Below, piece after piece: positions 9,101-18,006 of a DNA stretch of 31,721 bases. The stretch spans positions 1 through 31,721 of IMG/VR virus record IMGVR_UViG_3300034198_016459; one strand, written 5' to 3'. Each line of letters starts with the position of its first letter. Positions within the stretch are counted from its first letter, which is position 1. Under the pieces are notes generated by a model, which saw only the letters and a list, made by a program, of their open reading frames with translations, made no database searches and had not been told where the DNA came from. The position numbers were made by a program, and so were the translations under genes. Source of the DNA: a virus.

Positions 9101-10502
9101 AAGACGGGTAGTATACGACGCTCTTCGCCTGGCTAAAGTTATAACCGGCATTCATCTTGATGTTGAAGAGGTATACGATATACTGTGCATCTACTCCTGG
9201 AGTGCCAGTGAAATATTCGATGCCACGAATATAGGCGGTACCAATCTTCTTGCTCTGATAAGCAGTGTTAAGGAACGTGCCGTTAGTGATGGCGCTATAC
9301 GCCACGGAGTGTAGTTCTACCTGAGCGATCGAATCTGTATTGAAGTCGCCTACAAACTGAGATCCGTATATGTAGTAGCCGAAGTTGGCCGACACGCGGG
9401 CGTCGAAACGCTCGGTATCCAGACCCTTTCTCAGATCTACCGCATTGCGATTCAGAAACTCTACTCTGTAACCCTTGGCATAAGCCAGACCGGGCGAAGA
9501 GATCAGGTTTAGATGTGTGGTATTTGCAGAAGTATTGGCCGTATCATTATTGGCTTTCTTAGTCTCTGTGGTCAGAAGAAACGGGTTGACCACGAAGTCG
9601 CCGTTGGTCTCGAATGTTCTCTTGGCCAGCTGAGTTCCTAGCGCCGAGTACTGCGGATCGTTCTTGATAGTGACCGGCTTACCGCCGCTGAAGTCGCAGA
9701 GCGAGAAGAACGGAGAAGTATTAGAGGTGTCATCAAAGGCGCGAATGATCAAGTCCGGCGTCAGCTTCAGACGATGAGCGCCCGGAGCTCCGTAGTTTGG
9801 AGCGCCCTGAGCGTTGTCGTATAGCTGCGTGTTAGAAGCCGGAGTCTCGATGTCTTCGATGACGCCGAATCCGACTGACACGTTGTTCGGCTGATTGCTA
9901 TACGGTTCTACGATCGTCGTCTGCGTGGGAACACGAATGAAGTATCCTTTCTTGAATACCACACCCTCCGTGACCGTCATGGCATAGCCGTAACCGGCGC
10001 TATTAGCCACGGTGGCTACAGTCACATTACCCACTGCCACGTTTGCAGACGTGGTCAGGACGAGGTTATCGGCATTCGCGTATACAGACTGGCCGTTAGA
10101 ACCCGAATTTAGATACTTGACATAAAGAGTGTTTAGATCTGGAGCCTGCGACTCGTATCCCTGCGTGGCATTTACTACCACTGCTTTCAGGTTATTTGAG
10201 TTGGTGACCGTCTTGCCTACCAGATCGGCGATGGTAAATGCAGATCCGTTAGAGTAGGTATCCTTGATCTTTACGTAGGCGTACTTGTTGTCGAACGAGA
10301 ACGCGCAGCCCTCGATAACAGAGCCTTCCTTGTAGATGCTGCGACCGAACTTGTCGATCTGATCCTGAAGGATGCTCTGGACCTGATTCATCTCACGCGC
10401 CTGGACGGGTACTCCAGGACGATACAGGACGGCGTACTGATTGGCGTTAGCCGAGAAGTCGTCGAAGTAAGGTGATAGCGACAGGTCGGTATCTAGGGCC
10501 AT
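6180..10502 (-). CDS. DUF4815-type virion structural protein, 1440 residues
   Basis: The N-terminus (LSPYFDDF, then VLYRPGVPVQAREMNQVQSI and LQDQIDKFG) matches the DUF4815 family pattern of very large structural proteins in T4-like phages. The body is a series of beta-rich, Asn/Thr/Ser-rich segments. Near residues 550-640 there is a segment with FTTTYRVGDVLRV, a motif that recurs in other proteins of this block. The C-terminus is Gln-rich, then carries PPPPPAPVV and a short aromatic tail ending in QWGDGGF. A GAGGA ribosome site lies 4 nt before the ATG. By position downstream of gp8 it probably replaces the T4 gp9-gp12 peripheral baseplate proteins. That equivalence is inference; no catalytic motif is visible. 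Confidence 0.85.
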   Translation of the reverse strand: MALDTDLSLSPYFDDFSANANQYAVLYRPGVPVQAREMNQVQSILQDQIDKFGRSIYKEGSVIEGCAFSFDNKYAYVKIKDTYSNGSAFTIADLVGKTVTNSNNLKAVVVNATQGYESQAPDLNTLYVKYLNSGSNGQSVYANADNLVLTTSANVAVGNVTVATVANSAGYGYAMTVTEGVVFKKGYFIRVPTQTTIVEPYSNQPNNVSVGFGVIEDIETPASNTQLYDNAQGAPNYGAPGAHRLKLTPDLIIRAFDDTSNTSPFFSLCDFSGGKPVTIKNDPQYSALGTQLAKRTFETNGDFVVNPFLLTTETKKANNDTANTSANTTHLNLISSPGLAYAKGYRVEFLNRNAVDLRKGLDTERFDARVSANFGYYIYGSQFVGDFNTDSIAQVELHSVAYSAITNGTFLNTAYQSKKIGTAYIRGIEYFTGTPGVDAQYIVYLFNIKMNAGYNFSQAKSVVYYPSSTVKAMTDIVLTYDYASNTSIAKLEENAISTMVFPFGQKAVQSNSITNSAFTYRNRANSTFDTTGNLNIPIVAASGTGSEIFTYGVGTLSQTQMETFILIPYQNGFSTNNSGTVTTSGNVITGNSTTFTTTYRVGDVLRVSNSTTNNTAVITSIVNATSLQINTAITPAYSASANHQLMFPAGQPISMLNRTGRSITIVSSTSANVTLGTTPNTSFAVSVYHDILRQSTVPINKTIKRNTLVKINTANNTGGTTGPWCLGVTDALKINHVWVSTGSYSSSVVDSVSSFTLDNGQRDAYYDLAYLKSNITAMPAGSLILVSVDHFAHEDTAGKGFFSAGSYPIDDVNGAANTDAITTAEIPRFTSPTKGSVFDLRDCVDFRPYVANTAVHTSTLASATVNPNTSISFSGATDSSISGTLGAYIISPNQLYTANLAHYLPRRDRVSVTTGGQLLVTEGISETNPRAPIEQPGTMSLGVIDVPPYPTLSAIDAKTYDRYDYAPVITLSQIKRYTMSDIGTLANRITNLEYYTSLSLLEQSAASLLVRSGTTGQNRFKNGILVDPFKGHDIGNTLHPQYSIAVDASRQEARPFFRTWSEELVVDTTLSTNVRQTGHKIVPEFTQTLLQQQPYASKYRNAIDSNIYNWVGSIIMSPSGDLQPDRTTSPDVVNNLDLASNWINLNAQRAWGTTWGNWVTTSSSTSYGAAYQNGAASSTYNADGSINTAYYTNINTTTTTQQVRTGSQLGLTTSNNALNLGTFVTDISIKPYVQAREVFFSARGLKPGATVYPYFNNTRVSDYCKPMYVYTGTVNTAIATLPKTSNGQSLYVLSSAGIQANTTSYYTANGGTWGNTFTVQTDGTVRGIFSIPASTFKIGDVEFKIVDISDLSQGESAISTKATTTYMSSGLSTSYGSSILNTRQAQLTQTQVTDTQIIQQNGVVAGPPIQVYTPPPPPAPVVEYYPVSYMDTFQWGDGGF

Positions 10503-10510
10503 TAGTTCCT

Positions 10511-13500
10511 CTAAAACTTAATGATGATATTTACTTTCTCACTAGAGGTATTTGACCTCTCGAAAGGCATAATATTCTCGATATATGTGGTCTGGCCGCT
10601 GTCTCTGACCAGCTCCGGATAGGTAATAGCACCCTCTAGGGTAGTCAGGCCGTTGGCTCCGGAGTTTGCGCCGACGATCTGATAAGACGTACTAGTCTCA
10701 AAGATATTATAGACATTATATAGGACCAGGGCAGAGTATACGCTGGTGACATTACCGATCGCTGTATTGGATCCATTATACAGGACGTCGCCCACTCCGA
10801 TAGTACCATTTGCAGCAGTGCACTTGATATAGATGCCGTTGGAAGACAGCGCGATGGCCGTGCCACCCGTCGTGCTATGTAGATAGTCACCGGTATTTAC
10901 ATCGATAGCATTGGAAGACAACAGGATATCTCTGTCATTATTCCAAGTCATGACGGTACCGGTACCGTTCGAAGTCTGCTGTGTGACTACCTCGAACTGC
11001 TGAAATGTTCCGTTGTTGGATGTCAGGGGTATACGGCAGGTCTGTGTAAACTTATGACCAAAGTCTGTAGTTGCATCTACAGAGTCATTGGCGATACGAA
11101 TCGTCACTACGTTGGCATAAGCATTCGTAGTAGCGTCTGACAAAATATCATTGGCATTGAAGTGACCCTTGATATTGCCTACTCTGATGCTATTGTTTGA
11201 TACGATCTGAGTTATTGTGGCAGTGGCTCCCGATGTAACTTCAGATACGGCCTCGACGTTTGATAGCAGTCTAAAATAAGAGACGCTAGAATTCGTCATG
11301 CCTCCTACCTGCGTGGTCATGACGTTGGCCCTTGCGCCAGATCTTAAACCTATGATAGAAGTATTGGAGTTATTCACCGTGTTGGTAATGAACGGAAGCC
11401 CCAGCGCAGTATTTGAGAACGTGCTATTGCCGATTACATTCTTCAGCTCGATGAAGCCGGACGTGTTGTTCACGGTATTGGCATACACTACTATGCCCGC
11501 CACGCTGGTAGTATTCTGAAGTACTACTTCGCCCGGAATGAATGTACCAGTGCTGTTGCCGAGGTAGAGCTTTACTCTATCATAGCTATTCAGCGTAAGA
11601 GTAGCGTCTTCGAACGTAGGATCCTCGAGGATACCGACTCTTCTATACTTACCGGATACTGGATACTTGAAGCTCTCATTATCGCCGTTGGCGAATGTCA
11701 CAGAGATTCCGACATACTTAGCGCCGAGTTCCATGTATGTATTGGCGCCATGACCGAGGACCGGGCTGATGGCGGCAGTAGCTGCTGCGCCAGATCCGTA
11801 CTGATTATTTGATGTGATCGCGACATTGGCCGTGGTGTAACCGGTGCCATGATTGATCATGATGATGTCAGAGATCTCACGATCCGGATTATTTGTGCTG
11901 ATGTCCACGTACGCATAAGCAAGTGCGCCGTTACCGTCGCCGCTGATGGTCACCTTCGGCGAGATGATGTATTCAGTCAGCATATTAGGTGTGACTGTCG
12001 TGCTTAGCACTGTGGCGTTACCTACGACCGTGCCCAGCGTGTTATTGATGTATAGCGGCAGGCCGACTTCGAACGTGCCGTACGGATCGCTTACGGTGAT
12101 GTTCGGAAAATCCATCACGCTTGAGATGTAGGCAGAAGTATTTGAAGACTGGCCGGTGACGTAGTATCCCGCCTGAAACGTACCCGGTCCTTCGACAGAG
12201 GTCAACTCTAAAGCCGAGGCGTTAGAGAACGCCACGATCGCTTCGGCATCCTGATACGTACCGCCGATAGTATCATACATCTTCACCAGCTCGCCGGCTG
12301 AGAAACTGGCGCCGGCCGGAGTGGTGTTGGAGATAGAGATGTTTATGCCGTCAAGGTTGACATACGAGATCGTACCGTATCTGTTGACCGCGCCGACCGA
12401 AGTAGGAGTCGTCGCAGACGGCAGAGAATGATGCACAGTAGAAGTGATGGTATTGCCGATATATGTGGCCGAAGTGGAATCGGTCGTGTTGGCGTCCAGG
12501 ATAATGATCGTGCTATTAACAGCGGTGATTCTTCTGAGAGGATTTGTCGTATTAATAGAAGTATTCGGACCCACGCTGATATAGTCGCCGACAGCATAGT
12601 CCGTGGTAAATGCGGTGCCAGTATTGGCGATGACGAAGTTATTGCCGGCGATGATGGTAACGTTGCCAGACTTGGTCACGAAACTCTGTGTGGTATTATA
12701 GACCGGTATGTTGGCGCTAAAAGCAGCCGAGGCATTGTTCTTAGAGATCGTGAAGTTAGAAGAGTTGGCAAACTTGATTATGCCCGTGGCACCGGTGCCC
12801 GGCTGGAACAGAGTGTCATTTAAGTTGAAGTAGCCCTTGTCATAGTAGTGGGCCATGCTCGTGGCGTTCTGTGAAGCTGTGTCTCCGACTTCGATAGTGC
12901 CCTGAGGATTGTCCAGATTCAGGTTGACATAGACGTCGAACGGCCGATCGACTCTTAGCGCGCGATCCAGTCCTCTATACTCTGCCACAGAACGGATCTG
13001 ACCGGCTCCGCCACCAGATTTAAGATAGATCGAAGTACCAGTGTAGTAGTTATCTACCTGAGAAGAGTTGTTCGGCAGGAATACGACGTAGCCGTTATTG
13101 GCTACGCTCAGAAGAAAGTCTTCCTCGTAGATGTCGTAATTTGTGCCGGTATTAGATATCGTGATGTAGTCGATGGTGCCCGGAACGGCAAATGATTCTA
13201 CGTCGTTGTTTACTGTGACGGGAATATAAGAGCTGGTAGTGAATTTAGTGTTGGCGGCAGTTTCCACTGTGTACATGTACTTCCATACGTAGCCGTCAGA
13301 AGTCTTAAAGGTTCCGGTAGTCGTGGTCAGTGACGGCTTGATGGTGGACTGCGCATTGGCATTATTATAGATGCACTTATATACCTGCCCGACGTCGTTC
13401 ATCACATAGAAGTCTTTATCTATCAGATCCGCATCGTTCTGTGAGTACTGAGCGTAGACCGTGTTGCTGGTCCATTCGATCTTACGCAGCATGTAAGATA

Positions 13501-13714
13501 CGTCGTTGTTGGTAATCAGCTTACCGTATATCATATCTCTATATAGAGATAGTTCTGTCTGCTCTACAGACGCGTTGGCAGTCGGCGGATCGTTGTCGTC
13601 TGTCCACGGATTTGGACGACCGACGAAGATGTAGTACGACTTACTCAGATCCTTGATGTTCTGAATAAAGCTGTCGATGTTGTCGATAGTCTGATTTACT
13701 GTTAGGACTGCCAT
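10511..13714 (-). CDS. gp8: baseplate wedge protein gp8, enlarged
   Basis: T4 gp8 is a dimeric wedge protein of about 334 residues. Here the protein has 1067. The first 170 or so residues carry the gp8 pattern: YYIFVGRPNPWTDDNDPP, a DMIYGKLITNNDVSYMLRK segment, FYVMNDVGQVYKCIYNN and SDGYVWKYMYTVE. The end (TYIENIMPFERSN, then VNIIIKF) also fits the gp8 C-terminus. Between them lie some 700 residues of beta-rich Asn/Thr/Ser-rich inserts with repeated G-x-F-x-x-G-like motifs. A late-promoter-like GATAAATA lies 21-28 nt upstream of the start, suggesting that it can be transcribed separately from gp6 and gp7. The identification is from recalled homology and position downstream of gp6. Confidence 0.82.
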   Translation of the reverse strand: MAVLTVNQTIDNIDSFIQNIKDLSKSYYIFVGRPNPWTDDNDPPTANASVEQTELSLYRDMIYGKLITNNDVSYMLRKIEWTSNTVYAQYSQNDADLIDKDFYVMNDVGQVYKCIYNNANAQSTIKPSLTTTTGTFKTSDGYVWKYMYTVETAANTKFTTSSYIPVTVNNDVESFAVPGTIDYITISNTGTNYDIYEEDFLLSVANNGYVVFLPNNSSQVDNYYTGTSIYLKSGGGAGQIRSVAEYRGLDRALRVDRPFDVYVNLNLDNPQGTIEVGDTASQNATSMAHYYDKGYFNLNDTLFQPGTGATGIIKFANSSNFTISKNNASAAFSANIPVYNTTQSFVTKSGNVTIIAGNNFVIANTGTAFTTDYAVGDYISVGPNTSINTTNPLRRITAVNSTIIILDANTTDSTSATYIGNTITSTVHHSLPSATTPTSVGAVNRYGTISYVNLDGINISISNTTPAGASFSAGELVKMYDTIGGTYQDAEAIVAFSNASALELTSVEGPGTFQAGYYVTGQSSNTSAYISSVMDFPNITVSDPYGTFEVGLPLYINNTLGTVVGNATVLSTTVTPNMLTEYIISPKVTISGDGNGALAYAYVDISTNNPDREISDIIMINHGTGYTTANVAITSNNQYGSGAAATAAISPVLGHGANTYMELGAKYVGISVTFANGDNESFKYPVSGKYRRVGILEDPTFEDATLTLNSYDRVKLYLGNSTGTFIPGEVVLQNTTSVAGIVVYANTVNNTSGFIELKNVIGNSTFSNTALGLPFITNTVNNSNTSIIGLRSGARANVMTTQVGGMTNSSVSYFRLLSNVEAVSEVTSGATATITQIVSNNSIRVGNIKGHFNANDILSDATTNAYANVVTIRIANDSVDATTDFGHKFTQTCRIPLTSNNGTFQQFEVVTQQTSNGTGTVMTWNNDRDILLSSNAIDVNTGDYLHSTTGGTAIALSSNGIYIKCTAANGTIGVGDVLYNGSNTAIGNVTSVYSALVLYNVYNIFETSTSYQIVGANSGANGLTTLEGAITYPELVRDSGQTTYIENIMPFERSNTSSEKVNIIIKF

Positions 13715-13742
13715 TTCTCAACTCTGTTTTGAGATATTTATC
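13715..13742 (-). promoter_or_regulatory. late-promoter box GATAAATA and adjoining hairpin before gp8
   Basis: Reading the minus strand, GATAAATA occupies 13742-13735, differing at one position from the T4 late consensus TATAAATA. It is followed directly by TCTCAA, a 7-nt loop and TTGAGA (13734-13716), an inverted repeat of 6 bp ending one base before the gp8 ATG. There is no strong Shine-Dalgarno other than the GAG inside the second arm. If the start point lies about 6 nt after the box, part of the first arm would not be transcribed. Confidence 0.55.
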
Positions 13743-13743
13743 A

Positions 13744-16206
13744 CTAAGTTATGGAGAAGCTGACAGCATTTGCAGCCGCAGTTTCGACTTCTGACTTGAA
13801 CCAGTACGTGCCAAAAAGCGCAATACCGGATGGATGTACGAGGTCTCTGACAAATGTCTCGTAAGTGTTGATCATACGTGGCGCGATGATGTCATATGAC
13901 TGCATCTGCCAGTACTTACTGTCTATGACATGCTGCGTATCACTCAGGAATCCGCTGCGGCTGGTAAACTCGCCGGCGCCTATGCCCTGAGAGTCTACCA
14001 CGAGTCGACCACTGACTACAGTCTGGTTTTCTGTATTTGCAGAGACCAGATTGGCGGCATTCTTTGGCGAGTAGCCGAAGCCCGCATCGTAGACGTCTAC
14101 AGCAGTCACCACGCCCTCGGCCTGACCGGCTTTAGCCAGTACGATGGCATTGAATCCCTTGTAGCCGTTACGATCGGGGATCTTAAGATCGTAGATATCC
14201 TGCTGCATGATACTGACCGTAGGATCGCTGGCATAGCCAGAACCGGGATTAATAGAAGTAAGATACGTTATGGTGCCGACTTCCAAGTCGTATACATCCA
14301 GAGCATTACTTATGGTCTGGTCTAGATTCTTTTTGGTCAGTGTCGGGGTACCGAATCCGGTCCAGTCGGTATTTCTGGTTACGGCTGTAACTGTAGCTAT
14401 CGTGCCGTTTACTGTGTAGATATTAGTTCCTGGAATGAAGTAGCCAAAGTTATTTCCGGTGACTTGAATGCAGGTAGTATTGGCGGCAGCGATGGTGCCG
14501 TTTCCGTATGAATTCTGTACCGGCAACACGTTGATGACTGACACCACGCTGCTCGTGGTATTACTTATGAGTCTTACGCCACTGGTCAGATTTGCGTTTT
14601 GAACGCTGCTGCCATAGACGTATAGCATGCTGCCGTTTACGCGATAGGCTTTGAGGCTAGTGATACCTAGAGACGAATTAGACAGATTCTCGCCGTTGGC
14701 TAGGTTATTGTTAGTGATATAAGAGACGTCTATGGGTCTGAATACGTTTCCAGTAGTATTACTGCGTACTATGCCGCCGGTCTGCAGACTGAAAGCCGGT
14801 CCAGAAATGCCGGTATAATACACATTGCAGCCGACCGTCATATCATCTATCTGAACGCCAGTAAAACCAGTAATCTTATCTCTGTTCAGCGTAAAGATCT
14901 CGCGATCGGTCAGCCCGCCTACCTTAAATGTAGCACCAGTACCCCCACCCTTTACTCTGACGATGGTGTTTCCGTTAACATTGGTGTCGTAGTCTGTGAA
15001 TAGAGAGTATGGATCTTGTAAGCTAATATTGGCCACAGATACCGTAGAATTGGTAGTCGTGGTGCCGATAGACATGATCGTCATGTACTGCGTACCGAGA
15101 GTGGAGTTGCCTACTCTCAGAGTATCTCCGACGGCCAGGTTAGCCAGGAGACCGTTGACGAACGTGTTCGTTATTGAATTGGCAGCAGTACCGTTAGAAG
15201 ATGAGATGACGGTAGTATTCGAACCCACCGTGAACTTCATGTTGGTAGAAGTCCACACGCTGCTGCTCAAGTCGATATTCGAAGTAGCTCCGCCACCCGC
15301 TACATGAATAGTCGGATTTAATGAGAAGCCCGAACCGCCGTCTACAAGAGAGAAAGTCACCTTACCGTTCTCGTCTCGTACTGCGGCCACGCGGGCTTTT
15401 CCAGAAGCTCCGTCGGCGTCGACGTCTAGGATATCACCGACATTGAATCCAGAACCGCCGTTAGTGATTGCGATAGAAGACAGCGAGCCCAGAATGAACG
15501 GCGCATCCGCTATGGTTATAGCTAGAGAATAATTTGCTTTCTGTGTCGTAGATAGATTATCATACTCGTAGCGACCTATCGTATTTCCTGACGAGTCGAC
15601 GTAGAGATCCGCGCACATGACGCGATCGCCGTAGTTAAATGTCCCGTACACTTCTGTCAGGACGAGTATGTTTAGAATCTCGTTATTGACGATCTTGGTG
15701 TAGTAGTTGTCGACTACGGCAGTACCACGACCGGAGCTGCTGGTGACTATGCGGCCGATTAGATCCGTCAGATAGACGCTATCTGATACCTCGATGTAGT
15801 TCGGCTTTACGAACTTGTTGCTGGAAAGCTTGAATAGGTCTTGGCCGGGAATGTATACCTGAATGTCTTCATTGAAGAGGATCCTGAATAGCAGCTCGTA
15901 TGCTCTCTTCGTACCCTTCGACTTATACAGATCTAGTATGTGCTTGATAAGAAGGCGCTGATCTGCCATCGTGCTCTGCGGGATCGAGAGCATGTACTTG
16001 TTCTTAAAATACTTGACGAAGCTAGACAGCGTGGTATCGATATCGCCGTATTCATACAAGCTTCTGGCCTGATTGATCGGGTTGCCGGCTGATTCCATCC
16101 ACTCGTAATACGCGCGGACGAACGCCATGAAGTTGGGTCCGTACTCTCTATAGAACTCCGGGAAGTGAGTCTGTACGAACGGCGATATGTATTTTTCGAT
16201 GGTCAT
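13744..16206 (-). CDS. baseplate structural protein in the gp7 position
   Basis: This 820-residue protein begins EKYISPFVQTHFPEFYREYG, then FVKYFKNKYMLSIPQ, LIKHILDLYKSKGTKRAYEL and LLFRILFNEDIQVYIPG. This helical N-terminal module of about 140 residues is common to structural proteins encoded right after gp6 in marine T4-like phages. The rest is beta-rich with glycine-rich repeats such as ITNGGSGFNVGDILDVDADG and SLVDGGSGFSLNPTI. The start overlaps the gp6 stop in TAATG, so it is coupled to gp6. In T4 this place holds gp7, the 1032-residue wedge organiser; equivalence is likely by position but I see no direct gp7 motif. It could also be a wedge-to-fibre adaptor. Confidence 0.75.
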   Translation of the reverse strand: MTIEKYISPFVQTHFPEFYREYGPNFMAFVRAYYEWMESAGNPINQARSLYEYGDIDTTLSSFVKYFKNKYMLSIPQSTMADQRLLIKHILDLYKSKGTKRAYELLFRILFNEDIQVYIPGQDLFKLSSNKFVKPNYIEVSDSVYLTDLIGRIVTSSSGRGTAVVDNYYTKIVNNEILNILVLTEVYGTFNYGDRVMCADLYVDSSGNTIGRYEYDNLSTTQKANYSLAITIADAPFILGSLSSIAITNGGSGFNVGDILDVDADGASGKARVAAVRDENGKVTFSLVDGGSGFSLNPTIHVAGGGATSNIDLSSSVWTSTNMKFTVGSNTTVISSSNGTAANSITNTFVNGLLANLAVGDTLRVGNSTLGTQYMTIMSIGTTTTNSTVSVANISLQDPYSLFTDYDTNVNGNTIVRVKGGGTGATFKVGGLTDREIFTLNRDKITGFTGVQIDDMTVGCNVYYTGISGPAFSLQTGGIVRSNTTGNVFRPIDVSYITNNNLANGENLSNSSLGITSLKAYRVNGSMLYVYGSSVQNANLTSGVRLISNTTSSVVSVINVLPVQNSYGNGTIAAANTTCIQVTGNNFGYFIPGTNIYTVNGTIATVTAVTRNTDWTGFGTPTLTKKNLDQTISNALDVYDLEVGTITYLTSINPGSGYASDPTVSIMQQDIYDLKIPDRNGYKGFNAIVLAKAGQAEGVVTAVDVYDAGFGYSPKNAANLVSANTENQTVVSGRLVVDSQGIGAGEFTSRSGFLSDTQHVIDSKYWQMQSYDIIAPRMINTYETFVRDLVHPSGIALFGTYWFKSEVETAAANAVSFSIT

Positions 16207-18005
16207 TATTCGCTTACGATGCTGATCGACAGGCCGGCGCCAGTATCAATCTCCAAGATATTGTTTCTAGAGCTATAGATGTCCTGATTGACCGGCGAAG
16301 CAAATATCTTCAGACCATTTGCAGGAGTAGAGTCATATGGCATCGCCCTGATAGAAACATATCCGGTGTTATAGTTTACGCTGCCGACTACAGAATAACT
16401 TACTGTTGAAGTATTTAGAGTCTGCTCTACGCGATAGATGTTTCCACTGGTATTAGTCACTCCACTGATATAGTCAGTAAAGATATATGACTTACTATTT
16501 GATGAAAACTTATTACTTAGAATAGAGCCCTGCTTAATGGCGTTGCCATGGAAGTCTGCTATCAACGGCGAGTTTGTATATGACTCCAGATCAGCAAACT
16601 TCCTGTACATATATGGAGTAGTTTCATTACTTATGATGCTGGTGTCAGCCAGGTTGATGCTGCTCATTAGATTCGACAGACGGAAATTGTATCCCAGTCT
16701 CATCAGGTAGTCTGTATTATACGTAGATATAGCATTGACCACGACAGTATTCATCTGCGCCGCAGTCAGCCCGGTCTGATTGAAATCTACGTGTACCTTC
16801 GAAGCTAGCGTCAGGTAGATATATTCAGGATCGATCAGGGTAGGCGTGATGCCGAGAATGGCTCTGGGCTGAAGGAACGCCAGAAGATCTGCTTTACGAA
16901 TATCTGTCAGCGGATTACCGGAATACGTGCTGCACGAGATATAGACCTTTCCGTATTCTACGTCTCCGAACTGTGAGACCGTCTCGCCGCCGTAGGCGTT
17001 TATGCTCTCGATATCTGGGAAGTTGGCAGTAATAAGGTCGATGTAGTCTTGTGTGGTGACCGCTCGTTCCTGTGTCTGAAAATGACGAGGCGCGTTGTAT
17101 CTAATGGATTCTATCGACTCTAGCGCCGCACCGTCTGCAGATGAAGAGACGGTAGTTACACTTAGCCCGGCAGTGACCTCGGTATTATTAATGGCTCCCA
17201 GATCATTTTCCGGAGCAAAAGTATCTACAGCATTGGCCAGCTCGCCGGAGCAAGAACGATACTCGGCCGTAATTACAGAGCCATTCAGCGGCTTACGACC
17301 ACACACGTCGTCGCCAAAGGTGATCTGATATCTTCCGTCGATGTCGGTCTGTAAGAAGTAGACCGAAGAGTTGCCGGTCAGACCGAATAGACTATCTGCT
17401 CTTAGATACTCAGAAGTATTGGCGCCGTTGTTCTCTGAAACTACCACCATCAAACTATCGGTGTCGATGTTTGGATTTAATAGAGTAAACTTCTGCGTGA
17501 CGTCGGAATAATCGATGACAAAGGCGTCTTGAGAATATGAACCCTCATAGATGTTTACATTAGCCGCCAGGAAAGTATTGTTTCCCGAAGTCAACGTGAT
17601 GGTCTTATCCGTAGTAAACGTATAGTTGCCGTTGATATTTTTGCCGGTGAACGAAGTACCTTTGGGTACGGTAAGCACTACTGCATTGGTAGTAGGGATC
17701 GTTATATCTATCGTGGCGCGAGCCGAACGTCTTGATCTCGGGATATAGTTCAGCTCTTTGGCATGAGACACCACCGAAGAACGAAGCTGTGCAGAATCCA
17801 GGAACATCTCAGAAGCAGTCATGTTTAGATAGAATGCATTCTGGAAAGTATTATAAGCCAGCACGTCTAGGAGGACATTCATGTTCGAGCCCTCGTAGTC
17901 GTAGTCCTTGAAGGCCGACTGAGTGCTGAGAAATGCTTTTAGACTATTCTTTAAAGTATCGAAGTCCAGCGAGGCCAGACTTAAAGAAGCGTTTGCTGTT
18001 GCCAT
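16206..18005 (-). CDS. gp6: baseplate wedge protein gp6
   Basis: Two gp6 dimers surround each wedge and form the inner ring that couples sheath contraction to baseplate change. This protein has 599 residues (T4 gp6: 660). The N-terminal region matches gp6 of marine T4-like phages: FKDYDYEGSNMNVLLDVLAY, FYLNMTASEMFLDSAQLRSS and VVSHAKELNYIPRS. The middle has the baseplate-J-like part with APRHFQTQERAVTTQDYIDL and FPDIESINAYGGE. It lies directly after gp25 (1-nt gap) and overlaps the next gene at TAATG, the same gp25-gp6 order as in other T4-like phages. Length, motif order and context make the call firm. Confidence 0.92.
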   Translation of the reverse strand: MATANASLSLASLDFDTLKNSLKAFLSTQSAFKDYDYEGSNMNVLLDVLAYNTFQNAFYLNMTASEMFLDSAQLRSSVVSHAKELNYIPRSRRSARATIDITIPTTNAVVLTVPKGTSFTGKNINGNYTFTTDKTITLTSGNNTFLAANVNIYEGSYSQDAFVIDYSDVTQKFTLLNPNIDTDSLMVVVSENNGANTSEYLRADSLFGLTGNSSVYFLQTDIDGRYQITFGDDVCGRKPLNGSVITAEYRSCSGELANAVDTFAPENDLGAINNTEVTAGLSVTTVSSSADGAALESIESIRYNAPRHFQTQERAVTTQDYIDLITANFPDIESINAYGGETVSQFGDVEYGKVYISCSTYSGNPLTDIRKADLLAFLQPRAILGITPTLIDPEYIYLTLASKVHVDFNQTGLTAAQMNTVVVNAISTYNTDYLMRLGYNFRLSNLMSSINLADTSIISNETTPYMYRKFADLESYTNSPLIADFHGNAIKQGSILSNKFSSNSKSYIFTDYISGVTNTSGNIYRVEQTLNTSTVSYSVVGSVNYNTGYVSIRAMPYDSTPANGLKIFASPVNQDIYSSRNNILEIDTGAGLSISIVSE

Positions 18006-18006
18006 C

